53,698 nt of DNA, from the NCBI RefSeq assembly GCF_014805525.1, contig NZ_JACFSZ010000021.1, forward strand, positions 1-53,698, read 5' to 3'. Origin of the DNA: Rhabdothermincola sediminis (GTDB lineage: Bacteria; Actinomycetota; Acidimicrobiia; Acidimicrobiales; Acidimicrobilacustridaceae). The first letter of the stretch is position 1. Each line of letters opens with the position of its first letter. Made by a program: the position numbers and the translations under genes. The notes under the pieces were generated by a model. It was not told the DNA's origin and searched no databases. It saw nothing but the letters and a program-made list of their open reading frames with translations. Shown piece after piece: positions 35,172-43,202 of the stretch.

Positions 35172-36410
35172 TCACGGGCTCTTTGTCGTGAGGGTGACCA
35201 GCGTGACGTCCTGCTCGCCGCCTCGCAGGAACGCCAACCGCACGGTGTCCCCGGCGTGGTGAGACCGCACCTCGACGATCAGCTCCGAGATGGTGGTGAT
35301 CGGCCGGTCGTCGATCCTGGTGACGACGTCGCCGGGGGCCAGGCCGGCCTGCGATGCAGGCGACCCGTCGCTCACCCGGGCCACCTTCACGCCACCGCGG
35401 CCGAGCGCGTCGATCTCGGAGTCGGTGAGATCCGTACCTTCGATGCCGAGCCACACCGGCGACACCCGGCCGGTGAGCAGGATCTCGTCCGAAAGGCGCT
35501 TCGCCCAGTCGATCGGGGTGGCGAACCGCACCTCGAGACGCTGGCCACGGTCGGTCGAGCCGCCGGAGCGGTTCTCGCCATCGACCTTCCCACCGGATCC
35601 TGAGGCGCCGCGCTTGGTCACCACTCCCACGACCGCGCCCGATTCGTCGATGAGGGGTGCCCCCGTGGCCTCCTCCGGGATGCGGAGGTTCGCACGGATC
35701 ATCCCGTGCATCGAGTCACCGCCGGGTAGGTCCACCCGCTCGCCCAGCCCGCTCACCAGACCGACGCCAACCAACGGCGAGCCCGGCTGGCCGGCGACGG
35801 TGGAGATGGCCATGGCCCGCTCGCCGAGCTCGAGCGAACCGGGTTGGCCGATGGTCGCGGTCGGGAGATCACCCCGCTCGACCTTCACCACCGCGATGTC
35901 GTTCTCGTGGTCGAGCCCCACCAGGGTGCCGTCCAGCACCTGGTGGTCACTGAAGGTCACCGTGATCGCGTCGGCGCCGTCGACCGCGTCGGCCGAGGTC
36001 AGCAGCACACCATCGGTGCGGATCACTACCCCGGTGCCGCCACGACTGCCGGCCGGGGAGCGAGTGTCGATCCGTGCCACGGCGGGAAGGACCTGCTCAG
36101 CCAGCGCGAGGTCGTCCGCACCGGGGTTCTTGGGGACGGGTAGGGCGATGGTCTCGACAGCCGGTGGGCTCGGGTGATCGTCGAAGGCCCCGGAGACCTC
36201 GAGCGCCGCCAGGGTGGCCGCCGCGCCGAGCAGGAAGGCCACCACGCCGACCAGCCAGGTACGGGTCGGGGCACGAGGCCGTTCCACGATGGTGATCGGC
36301 TGGCGGGCACCGGCCGGTCCCAGCTCCGATGGGTGGCGCCACAGCCGGTCCTCCGGGGGCAGTGGAGGCTGGAACCCGAGCGACTCGTCGGGCTCGTCGT
36401 CGTGCGCCAT
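35172..36410 (-). CDS. HtrA-like PDZ protein with inactive protease domain
   Basis: A 412-residue HtrA relative. It has a cytoplasmic N-terminus, one membrane helix (about 50-70, TWLVGVVAFLLGAAATLAAL), a trypsin-like domain and a C-terminal PDZ (SPASQAGLAPGDVVTRIDDR). The catalytic His position reads TSADAV (Asp141) instead of TNxHV. The Ser position reads EEATGAPL (Thr249) instead of GNSGGPL. The Asp in ENDIAVV is kept. It therefore looks like a pseudoprotease that may bind envelope proteins or regulate the active HtrA at 22656-24110. ATG at 36410. It is convergent with the SDR gene, with three bases between. Confidence 0.88.
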   Translation of the reverse strand: MAHDDEPDESLGFQPPLPPEDRLWRHPSELGPAGARQPITIVERPRAPTRTWLVGVVAFLLGAAATLAALEVSGAFDDHPSPPAVETIALPVPKNPGADDLALAEQVLPAVARIDTRSPAGSRGGTGVVIRTDGVLLTSADAVDGADAITVTFSDHQVLDGTLVGLDHENDIAVVKVERGDLPTATIGQPGSLELGERAMAISTVAGQPGSPLVGVGLVSGLGERVDLPGGDSMHGMIRANLRIPEEATGAPLIDESGAVVGVVTKRGASGSGGKVDGENRSGGSTDRGQRLEVRFATPIDWAKRLSDEILLTGRVSPVWLGIEGTDLTDSEIDALGRGGVKVARVSDGSPASQAGLAPGDVVTRIDDRPITTISELIVEVRSHHAGDTVRLAFLRGGEQDVTLVTLTTKSP

Positions 36411-36520
36411 GAGGGCGAGGATAGTGACGCTCCCTCAGGCGCCGGCCGCGGCTCGACCGCCGCGATTGCGCAGGCGCCGGCTCCTCGACGAATCGAGTGC
36501 CGCGCGGTGCGGTCACTACC

Positions 36521-37057
36521 ATGACCACCGTGGACGTGCCCCTCAGCCCCACCGGCGCGGTCGTGCCACCTGCCGATCGCGACGAGTGGATCGGCCTCAC
36601 CACCCAGCCGTTGCCGGTCGGAGCGGCGACCGACTGGGCGGTGCTGCCACGGTGCGGGGCGGTCGTGCTGTTCAGTGGCACGGTGCGCGATCACGCACCC
36701 GGTCGCCACGACGTCACGGCCATCGACTACGAGGTGTACGAGGAGCACGCCGGTCCGAAGCTCGCGGCCATCGCTCGCGAGATGCGCGCCCGGTGGCCGG
36801 ACGTCGGTCGGGTGGTGCTGCTGCACCGGGTCGGGCACGTGCCCGTCGGTGAGTCGTCGGTGGTCGTGGTCGTGTCCGCGCCGCACCGGCGTGAGGCGTT
36901 CGACGCCGCCAGGTTCGGGATCGACACCCTGAAGTCATCGGTGCCGATCTGGAAGCGTGAGATCTGGGAGGGCGGTTCCCGCTGGGGCGTCGATGCCCAG
37001 GACATCGAGCCGACCGGCGCCGCGCCGTCCGGCGGGGCCACGAGGGGAGGCGGTTAG
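36521..37057 (+). CDS. moaE: molybdopterin synthase catalytic subunit
   Basis: A 178-residue MoaE. It adds two sulfurs, carried by MoaD, to precursor Z to form molybdopterin. Family motifs: GAVVLFSGTVRDHAPG, IDYEVYEEHA, LLHRVGHVPVGE, and the lysines in TLKSSVPIWKRE. The N-terminal 35 residues are an extension and the C-terminus has a Gly-rich tail. No moaD or other Mo genes are in the window. ATG at 36521. It is only two bases before a small membrane protein gene and starts the run into mreB. Confidence 0.94.
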   Translation: MTTVDVPLSPTGAVVPPADRDEWIGLTTQPLPVGAATDWAVLPRCGAVVLFSGTVRDHAPGRHDVTAIDYEVYEEHAGPKLAAIAREMRARWPDVGRVVLLHRVGHVPVGESSVVVVVSAPHRREAFDAARFGIDTLKSSVPIWKREIWEGGSRWGVDAQDIEPTGAAPSGGATRGGG

Positions 37058-37059
37058 CC

Positions 37060-37287
37060 ATGGGCAACGCCGTTTTCCTGCTCGTGGCGATCGTCGTCAG
37101 CATCCTCGGGTCTCTCATCATCTGGTACCGGCAACGTCGGCCGAAGACCTTCATGTCGAGCATCGAGGAGTTCCAGCGGGAGATGAAGGCGCTCGGGCGC
37201 GATCCGGGTCGCGACTCGCCGCGGTGGCACACGTCGCGCTCCCGCCGGTACGCGTCCCGGCAGCCCCACGACGGCGAAAGGCACTGA
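37060..37287 (+). CDS. small single-pass membrane protein preceding mreB
   Basis: A 75-residue protein. GNAVFLLVAIVVSILGSLIIWY forms an N-terminal membrane helix; then comes RQRRPKTFMSSIEEFQREMKALG and a basic tail. I do not recognise a family, but the IEEFQREMKAL helix after the anchor is common in small actinobacterial membrane proteins. It is two bases after moaE, and its TGA is two bases before the apparent CTG start of mreB, suggesting coupled translation. A role in the cell-shape machinery is only inferred from position. Confidence 0.75.
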   Translation: MGNAVFLLVAIVVSILGSLIIWYRQRRPKTFMSSIEEFQREMKALGRDPGRDSPRWHTSRSRRYASRQPHDGERH

Positions 37288-37289
37288 AG

Positions 37290-38294
37290 CTGGCTCGCGA
37301 TCTCGCCATCGACCTCGGGACTGCGAACACGCTCGTCTACGCGAGGGGTGAGGGAATCGTCTTGAACGAGCCCTCTGTCATCGCGCTCAACAGCCGCACG
37401 CAGGACGTGCTCGCGATGGGGCACGAGGCCTGGCAGATGATCGGACGCACACCGAGCTACATCGTCGCGGTCCGCCCGTTGCGTCAGGGTGCGATCACCG
37501 ACTTCGACATCACCCAGCGCATGATCCGGCTGCTCCTCCAGCGGGTCGGGGTGAATCGGTGGAACCGCCCACGGGTCGTGATCTGCGTTCCCTCGGCCAT
37601 CACCGCGGTGGAGCGCCGGGCGGTGATCGAGGCCGCCAAGCGGGCCGGCGCGTCCGAAGCCCACCTCATCGAGCAGCCGATGGCCGCGGCGATCGGCGCG
37701 GGGCTGCCGATCAACGAGCCCCTCGGCAACATGGTGGTCGACATCGGTGGCGGCACGTCCGAGGTGGCGTTGATCTCGTTGGGGGGCGTCGTGGCTCTGG
37801 AGGCCGTCCGGGTGGGCTCGTTCGACATCGACGCCGCCCTGCAGATCTACATCCGCCGCGAATACGGGATCGCAATCGGTGAGCGCACCGCCGAGGAGAT
37901 CAAGGTGACGATCGGCTCCGCGTGGCCTACCGAGAACGAGTTCGCGGCCGAGGTGCGGGGCCGGGAGCTGATGAGCGGCCTGCCCAAGACCGTGATCCTC
38001 TCCGCGGAGGAGGTGCGAGAGGCCATCGATGAACCGGTCTCGGCGATGGTCGACACGGTCATCACCTGCCTCGGTCAGGCACCACCGGAGCTGGCGCAGG
38101 ACCTGATCGAGCAGGGGATCCACCTGGTGGGGGGCGGTGGCATGCTCCGCGGACTCGACCTGCGCTTGGAGCAGGAGACCGACATCCCGGTCCACCTGGT
38201 CGACGCCCCTCTAGAGTGCGTGGTGCTCGGTGCCGGTCATTGCATCGAGGCATTCGACGATTTGAAGGTCATGTTCATGGACGAGAGGGTCTGA
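37290..38294 (+). CDS. mreB: rod-shape-determining protein MreB, likely CTG start
   Basis: A 334-residue bacterial actin that organises lateral wall synthesis at the membrane. Nucleotide motifs are complete: AIDLGTANTLVY, VVDIGGGTSEVALIS and LVGGGGMLRGLD. No ATG, GTG or TTG lies just ahead of the conserved start. The codon CTG at 37290 gives LARDLAIDLG, aligning with MreB N-termini (MARDLAIDLG), and has AAAGG eight bases upstream. The next in-frame alternative, GTG near 37222, would add about 23 basic residues and overlap the small ORF. mreC and mreD do not follow; instead the TGA overlaps the ATG of a LivG gene. Confidence 0.93.
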   Translation: MARDLAIDLGTANTLVYARGEGIVLNEPSVIALNSRTQDVLAMGHEAWQMIGRTPSYIVAVRPLRQGAITDFDITQRMIRLLLQRVGVNRWNRPRVVICVPSAITAVERRAVIEAAKRAGASEAHLIEQPMAAAIGAGLPINEPLGNMVVDIGGGTSEVALISLGGVVALEAVRVGSFDIDAALQIYIRREYGIAIGERTAEEIKVTIGSAWPTENEFAAEVRGRELMSGLPKTVILSAEEVREAIDEPVSAMVDTVITCLGQAPPELAQDLIEQGIHLVGGGGMLRGLDLRLEQETDIPVHLVDAPLECVVLGAGHCIEAFDDLKVMFMDERV

Positions 38295-39079
38295 TGGCAG
38301 CCGCGGACGCGCCCGCTCGGGCACTGCTCGAGGTCGGCGACGTGAGCGTCCGCTTCGGTGGTCTGGTCGCGCTTGACGGGCTCAGCTTCACCATCGACGA
38401 GGGGCAGATCTGTGCCCTGATCGGCCCCAACGGTGCGGGCAAGACCACGTTCTTCAACGTCGTCAGCCGCATATACCTGCCGACCGAGGGGTCCATCACC
38501 TTCGACGGTCACGATCTGCTGGCGGTCCCCCCGCACGACATCGCACGGCTCGGGGTCACTCGCACCTTCCAGAACCTCGCGCTCTTCCCGGGCCTGTCGG
38601 TGCTCGACAACGTGCGGGTGGGGGCGCACGCCCGGAGCACGGGCGGTCTCGGCACGAGCCCGTGGTACGTGATTCGGCGGAGGGAGGAGAAGCGCCTGCG
38701 GGACGAAGCCATGGCGATCCTGGAGCGGCTGGGTCTGGAAGCGATCGCCGGCCGTCCGCCGGTGGGCCTGCCCTATGGCACGCTCAAGCGCATCGAGCTG
38801 GCTCGTGCTCTGGCCTCTCGCCCGAGGCTCCTCATGCTGGACGAACCGGCGAGCGGCCTGACGCACCAGGAGGTGGCGGTGCTCGGCGAGCTCATCCAGA
38901 CGCTCCGCGACGACTTCGGTCTCACGATCCTGCTCGTCGAGCACCACATGAACATGGTGATGAGCATCTCCGAGAAGATCGTGGTCATGGAGTTCGGTCG
39001 CAAGATCGCCGAGGGCCCCCCTGCGCAGGTCGCGCAGGACCAGCGGGTGATCGAGGCCTACCTGGGGACACCTGCGTGA
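38294..39079 (+). CDS. livG: branched-chain amino acid-type ABC transporter ATP-binding protein LivG
   Basis: A 261-residue ABC ATPase. Walker A is GPNGAGKTT, the Q-loop TRTFQNLALFPGLSVLDN, Walker B LLMLDEPASGL, and the switch His is in LLVEHHMN. The signature region reads LPYGTLKRIE rather than LSGGQ, as commonly seen in LivG. It pairs with LivF to power uptake. Its ATG shares a base with the mreB stop (TGATG), and its own stop overlaps the livF start (GTGA). Confidence 0.94.
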   Translation: MAAADAPARALLEVGDVSVRFGGLVALDGLSFTIDEGQICALIGPNGAGKTTFFNVVSRIYLPTEGSITFDGHDLLAVPPHDIARLGVTRTFQNLALFPGLSVLDNVRVGAHARSTGGLGTSPWYVIRRREEKRLRDEAMAILERLGLEAIAGRPPVGLPYGTLKRIELARALASRPRLLMLDEPASGLTHQEVAVLGELIQTLRDDFGLTILLVEHHMNMVMSISEKIVVMEFGRKIAEGPPAQVAQDQRVIEAYLGTPA

Positions 39080-39786
39080 CCACCATGTTGCGGGTGAGTG
39101 GGCTGGTCGCCGGGTACGGGCCGGTGAGCGTGCTGCACGGCCTCGACTTCGAGCTCGCCGAGGGAGAGGTGGTGGTGATCCTCGGCGCCAACGGCGCAGG
39201 GAAGACCACCACCCTGCGGGCGCTGAGCGGGATGATCCAGGTGCAGGGCACTGTCGAGCTCGCTGGCGTGCCGATCGTCGGCAAGAAGGTCGAGGAGATC
39301 GTCCGGCTCGGCATGGCCCATGTGCCGCAGGGCCGGGGCACGATCGCGGACCTCACCGTGGAGGAGAACCTGCGGGCCGGGGCTTTCGTGCGCAAGGACC
39401 GGGAGGTCGACGCCGACATCGCGCGCTGGTACGAGACTTTTCCCCGCCTCGCGGAGCGCCGCGGTCAGGCCGCGGGGAGCATGAGCGGTGGCGAGCAGCA
39501 GATGCTGGCGATCGCTCGGGCGCTGATGTCCCGACCTCGGCTCCTGCTCCTCGACGAGCCTTCGCTGGGCCTGGCTCCGCTGGTCACGCGTGAGTTGTTC
39601 GAGCGCCTACGTGAGATCAACCGGGAAATGGGCACCACGATGCTCGTCGTGGAGCAGAACGCCAACCTGGCCTTGGAGATCGCATCGAGGGGTTACGTGC
39701 TCGAAGCCGGTCGCATCGCCACATCGGGCAGCTCGAGCGAGCTGATGAGCGACGAGGCCGTCCGCAAGGCCTACCTGGGGTACTGA
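39076..39786 (+). CDS. livF: branched-chain amino acid-type ABC transporter ATP-binding protein LivF
   Basis: A 236-residue ABC ATPase and partner of LivG. Walker A is GANGAGKTT, the signature SMSGGEQQMLAIARAL, Walker B LLLLDEPSLGLAP, and the switch region VVEQNAN, with Gln before Asn as in other LivF proteins. GTG at 39076 overlaps the livG stop. Two bases separate its stop from the livH start. Confidence 0.95.
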   Translation: MTTMLRVSGLVAGYGPVSVLHGLDFELAEGEVVVILGANGAGKTTTLRALSGMIQVQGTVELAGVPIVGKKVEEIVRLGMAHVPQGRGTIADLTVEENLRAGAFVRKDREVDADIARWYETFPRLAERRGQAAGSMSGGEQQMLAIARALMSRPRLLLLDEPSLGLAPLVTRELFERLREINREMGTTMLVVEQNANLALEIASRGYVLEAGRIATSGSSSELMSDEAVRKAYLGY

Positions 39787-39788
39787 CC

Positions 39789-40685
39789 ATGGACTACGCG
39801 CTGTTCTTCCAACGGTTGGTTGACGGCTTGGGTCAGGGGGCGATCTACGCGTCGTTGGCGCTGGCGCTCGTGCTGATCTACCGGGCGACCGGTCTGATCA
39901 ACTTCGCCCAAGGTGAGATGGCGCTGTTCGCCACCTACGTCACCTGGATGTTCTGGGACCAGGGCTGGCCGGTCGTGGCCGCGATCGCCGCATCGATGGT
40001 GCTGTCGTTCGTGGGCGGCGCGGCGATCGAACGCCTCATCATCAGACCGGTAGGCGAGGTGCGTTCGCACGCCCTGCCGATCGTCATCGTCACCATCGGG
40101 CTCCTGCTCGCGCTCAACGAGCTCGCGGGTTGGATCTGGGGTTCTGAGGGCCGCACCTTCCCACGGATCTTCGGCACCGGTGCCTTCACCGTCGGCGACG
40201 TGGCGGTCACCTACCAGACCGTCGGCGTGCTCTGCGTGCTCGCGGTCGAGGTCTTCCTCCTCTTCCTGCTCTTCCAGCGCACGAAGCTGGGCCTGGCGAT
40301 GCGGGCAGTGACGTCCAATGCCGAGTCCAGCCGGCTCGTCGGCATCCGGTTCGGTCGGGTGCTCATGTTTGGCTGGGGGCTGGCTGCGGCGGTCGGCGCT
40401 CTCGCGGGATCGTTGTACTCATCGCAGCTCGCCACCCTCGATCGGGCCATCATGCTGCAGCTCCTCGTGTACGCCTTCGCCTCGGCGACACTCGGGGGCT
40501 TCGACAGCCCGCTCGGAGCGGTGGTCGGGGGCCTGGTCGTAGGGGTGGTCACCGTGATGGCGGGCGGCTACGTGAGCTGGGTCGGCGACGACCTGAAGCT
40601 GGCGGCGGCGTTCGTGCTGATCCTGGTGGTGCTCCTGGTCAGGCCCCAAGGGCTGTTCGGACGGCCACAGGTGGAACGGGTATGA
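39789..40685 (+). CDS. livH: branched-chain amino acid-type ABC permease LivH
   Basis: A 298-residue membrane permease with about eight helices. It shows the family start VDGLGQGAIYASLALALVLI and YRATGLINFAQGEMALFATY, and the C-terminal DSPLGAVVGGLVVGVV loop that contacts the ATPases. It forms the channel with LivM. Its stop overlaps the livM start (ATGA). Confidence 0.95.
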   Translation: MDYALFFQRLVDGLGQGAIYASLALALVLIYRATGLINFAQGEMALFATYVTWMFWDQGWPVVAAIAASMVLSFVGGAAIERLIIRPVGEVRSHALPIVIVTIGLLLALNELAGWIWGSEGRTFPRIFGTGAFTVGDVAVTYQTVGVLCVLAVEVFLLFLLFQRTKLGLAMRAVTSNAESSRLVGIRFGRVLMFGWGLAAAVGALAGSLYSSQLATLDRAIMLQLLVYAFASATLGGFDSPLGAVVGGLVVGVVTVMAGGYVSWVGDDLKLAAAFVLILVVLLVRPQGLFGRPQVERV

Positions 40686-41710
40686 GGCGGGGCACGGGGT
40701 GGTGGATCGGGCGGGTCGTCGCCATCGCGACGCTCGGTGGGCTGCTGCTCTGGTTGCCCCAGTACTACCCGGCGTTCCGGGTGAACCAGTTCAACCTGGT
40801 GATCACCTACGCCATTGCTGCGCTGGGCTTGAACCTGCTGACCGGCTACAACGGGCAGATCTCGATTGGTCACGGCGCGTTCTTCGGGGTGGGCGCCTAC
40901 ACGGTGGTGATCCTGGTGGCCGATCACGGTTGGCCGCACTTCGGTGCCCTCGCGATGGCCATGGTGATCACGTTCGCGCTCGGTCTGGTGGTGGGGTTGC
41001 CCGCCCTGCGCATCCACGGGTTGTACCTGGCCCTGGTGACCCTCGCGCTGGCCACCGTCTTCCCCCAGATCGTCGTGCGCTTCCGTGATGTCACCGGTGG
41101 TACGCAGGGCAAGCGGATCCCGCGATCAGACGAGTTCGTCGCGCCCAGCTGGAGTGGGATGGCCAACGACCAGTGGCGGTACTACGTGCTGCTGGCGTTC
41201 GCGGTGGCCGCGTTCGTCCTGGTGCGCAACCTGGTCCACAGCCGGGCCGGCCGGGCGATCATCGCCATCCGTGACAATGAGACCGCGGCGGTGACGCTGG
41301 GGGTGCAGCACCGGGCGTACAAGGTGCTGGTGTTCGGCGTCAGCGCGATGCTGGCCGGGATGGCCGGCGGGCTGGCCAAGTTCTACGACCCCTTCGTCAG
41401 CTCGGGCCAGTACACCATCAACCTGTCGATCATCCTGCTGGTGGCGGTGGTGGTCGGCGGAACGGCCCGGATCCTCGGCCCGGCCATCGGTGCGTTCCTG
41501 GTCGTGTTCATCCCCGTCTGGCTCCCGCAGGGGTATCCGCAGCTCTCGGGCGTGCTGTTCGGTGCATCGCTGATCGTGCTCATGATGGTGGCACCGGGCG
41601 GCATCCTGGGCTTGGGCACGCGTCTGCGGCTCTGGGCCGGTCAGCAGTGGCGATCTCGCCGGCTCGGTCCGACATCGGCCGGACCGGGGGCGGTAGCGTC
41701 TGGGTCGTAG
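40682..41710 (+). CDS. livM: branched-chain amino acid-type ABC permease LivM
   Basis: A 342-residue permease. It has AIAALGLNLLTGYNGQISIG then HGAFFGVGAYT, a middle helix-rich region, and IAIRDNETAAVTLGVQHRAYK, the coupling segment typical of LivM. It completes the LivHM channel. The ATG at 40682 overlaps livH. The binding-protein gene follows after 81 bp, a gap that could hold a separate promoter or processing site to raise binding-protein expression. Confidence 0.95.
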   Translation: MRRGTGWWIGRVVAIATLGGLLLWLPQYYPAFRVNQFNLVITYAIAALGLNLLTGYNGQISIGHGAFFGVGAYTVVILVADHGWPHFGALAMAMVITFALGLVVGLPALRIHGLYLALVTLALATVFPQIVVRFRDVTGGTQGKRIPRSDEFVAPSWSGMANDQWRYYVLLAFAVAAFVLVRNLVHSRAGRAIIAIRDNETAAVTLGVQHRAYKVLVFGVSAMLAGMAGGLAKFYDPFVSSGQYTINLSIILLVAVVVGGTARILGPAIGAFLVVFIPVWLPQGYPQLSGVLFGASLIVLMMVAPGGILGLGTRLRLWAGQQWRSRRLGPTSAGPGAVASGS

Positions 41711-41791
41711 GGGCCGGACCATTTTGGGTAGGGGGTAGCCCGTCCTCGCATGGCGTCGGTCCTGTCCAGTGGCTCGAGACAGGAGTCCAGT

Positions 41792-43126
41792 ATGCAGAAA
41801 CCATCTCCCGGTAGAGCAGCGACCGCGCTGGTGCTCGTCCTGGCGCTCGTGGCCGCCGCGTGCAACGGCGGTCGAGACGAGGGGCAGACCCCCACGACCG
41901 GCCCCAGCGGTACCGCAGGCGAGCAGGAGGGCGCCTTCACCATCGACACCGCCAACTGCGAGAGCTACAAGCCCACCCAGGGCATCACGGAGGACTCGAT
42001 CACCTTCGGTTCCAGCTTCCCGCAGTCGGGCCTGTACGCGGCGTTCGCCAAGATCTCGGTGGGCTACGAGGCGTACTTCCGCTACCTGAACGCGACCGAA
42101 GGCGGGGTCGGCGGCAAGCAGATCAAGGTCATCACCCGCAACGACGAGTACCTCCCTGACCGCACGCTCACCAACACCCAAGAGCTGGTGCAGAACGAGG
42201 GCGTGTTCGCGATGTTCAACGTGGTCGGCACACCGAACAACCTCGCCATCCGCGACGAGCTGGCCGACCAGTGCGTGCCGAACCTGTTCGTGGCCACCGG
42301 CTCACCGCTGTGGGGCGAGGTCGACGCCTACCCGTGGCTGATCGGGTCGATCCCCTCCTACGCCACGGAGTCGGCGATCTTCGCCGACTACCTGAAGAAG
42401 AACAAGCCGAACGCCAAGGTGGCGGTGCTCTACCAGAACGACGACTTCGGTGAGTCCTATCTGACCGCCTTCCGGGCGGCGATCGAGGGAACCGACATCG
42501 AGGTCGTCCAGACCGCGTCGTACAACCCCACCGATCCGGAGCCCCGCGATCAGATCACCACGCTGGCGGCGTCGGGAGCTGACACCGCGTTGCTGGCCGC
42601 GACCGCGCTGAAGTGCCCGCAGTCGCTCAACCTCATCCGGGAGTCGAACTGGAACCCGACCATCTACATCTCGGCTACCTGCACCTCCAACACCGTGGTG
42701 GGCTTGGCGCAGCCCGGTGCGAACGACGGGGTGCTCAGCTCGATCTACCTCAAGGATCCATCGGATCCGCAGTGGGCCGATGATCCGGCCATGCAGCAGT
42801 TCCAGCAGTACGGCGCCCAGTACGGCATCTCGCAGGAGGACCTCCGCAACGGGATCGTGGGCTACGGCTGGACGATGGGGGCGCTCTTGGCCGAGACGCT
42901 GAGGCGCTCACCGGAGCTCACCCGCCAAGCGGTGATGCAGACCGCGTACTCGCTGCAGGACGTGCAGGTCGGCCTGCTCCTGCCCGGCATCACGATCAAC
43001 ACGAACGGCGCGCAGGACCCGTTCCCGATCGAGCAGATGCAGATCGGCCAGTACAACGGGCAGTACTGGGATCTGCAGGGCGAGCTCACCAGCTTCGAGG
43101 GAACGAGCGGGCAGTTCGTCAAGTAG
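41792..43126 (+). CDS. ABC transporter substrate-binding lipoprotein (LivK-like, Peripla_BP_6)
   Basis: A 444-residue type I periplasmic-binding-fold lipoprotein. The signal peptide ATALVLVLALVAAAC ends in a lipobox with Cys at about 24. A polar linker precedes the fold, which contains ITFGSSFPQSGLYAAF and the hinge region VAVLYQNDDFGESYL. It should deliver ligand to LivHM. The ligand is uncertain: this family also binds amides, urea, aromatic acids and short acids. The ATG at 41792 has AGGAG eight bases upstream. A strong hairpin follows the gene. Confidence 0.92.
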   Translation: MQKPSPGRAATALVLVLALVAAACNGGRDEGQTPTTGPSGTAGEQEGAFTIDTANCESYKPTQGITEDSITFGSSFPQSGLYAAFAKISVGYEAYFRYLNATEGGVGGKQIKVITRNDEYLPDRTLTNTQELVQNEGVFAMFNVVGTPNNLAIRDELADQCVPNLFVATGSPLWGEVDAYPWLIGSIPSYATESAIFADYLKKNKPNAKVAVLYQNDDFGESYLTAFRAAIEGTDIEVVQTASYNPTDPEPRDQITTLAASGADTALLAATALKCPQSLNLIRESNWNPTIYISATCTSNTVVGLAQPGANDGVLSSIYLKDPSDPQWADDPAMQQFQQYGAQYGISQEDLRNGIVGYGWTMGALLAETLRRSPELTRQAVMQTAYSLQDVQVGLLLPGITINTNGAQDPFPIEQMQIGQYNGQYWDLQGELTSFEGTSGQFVK

Positions 43127-43149
43127 GTGATCCGGCTCGAGGATGTGTG

Positions 43150-43173
43150 GCGGCCGGCCTCCGGGCCGGCCGC
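43150..43173. terminator. strong hairpin after the liv operon
   Basis: GCGGCCGGCC (43150-43159) and GGCCGGCCGC (43164-43173) form a perfect 10-bp stem with a TCCG loop, 24 bp after the binding-protein stop. There is no long U-tract (CCCCGTCG follows). It probably ends the transcript that may begin as far up as moaE or mreB. Confidence 0.75.
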
Positions 43174-43202
43174 CCCCGTCGTGGGCCGCTACAACGGGAA
43201 CC

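Noticed and set aside
43127-43202. A riboswitch or attenuator between the binding-protein gene and the crotonase gene.
   Set aside because: Only one perfect GC hairpin is present and it fits a terminator; no alternative pairing or leader ORF is visible.
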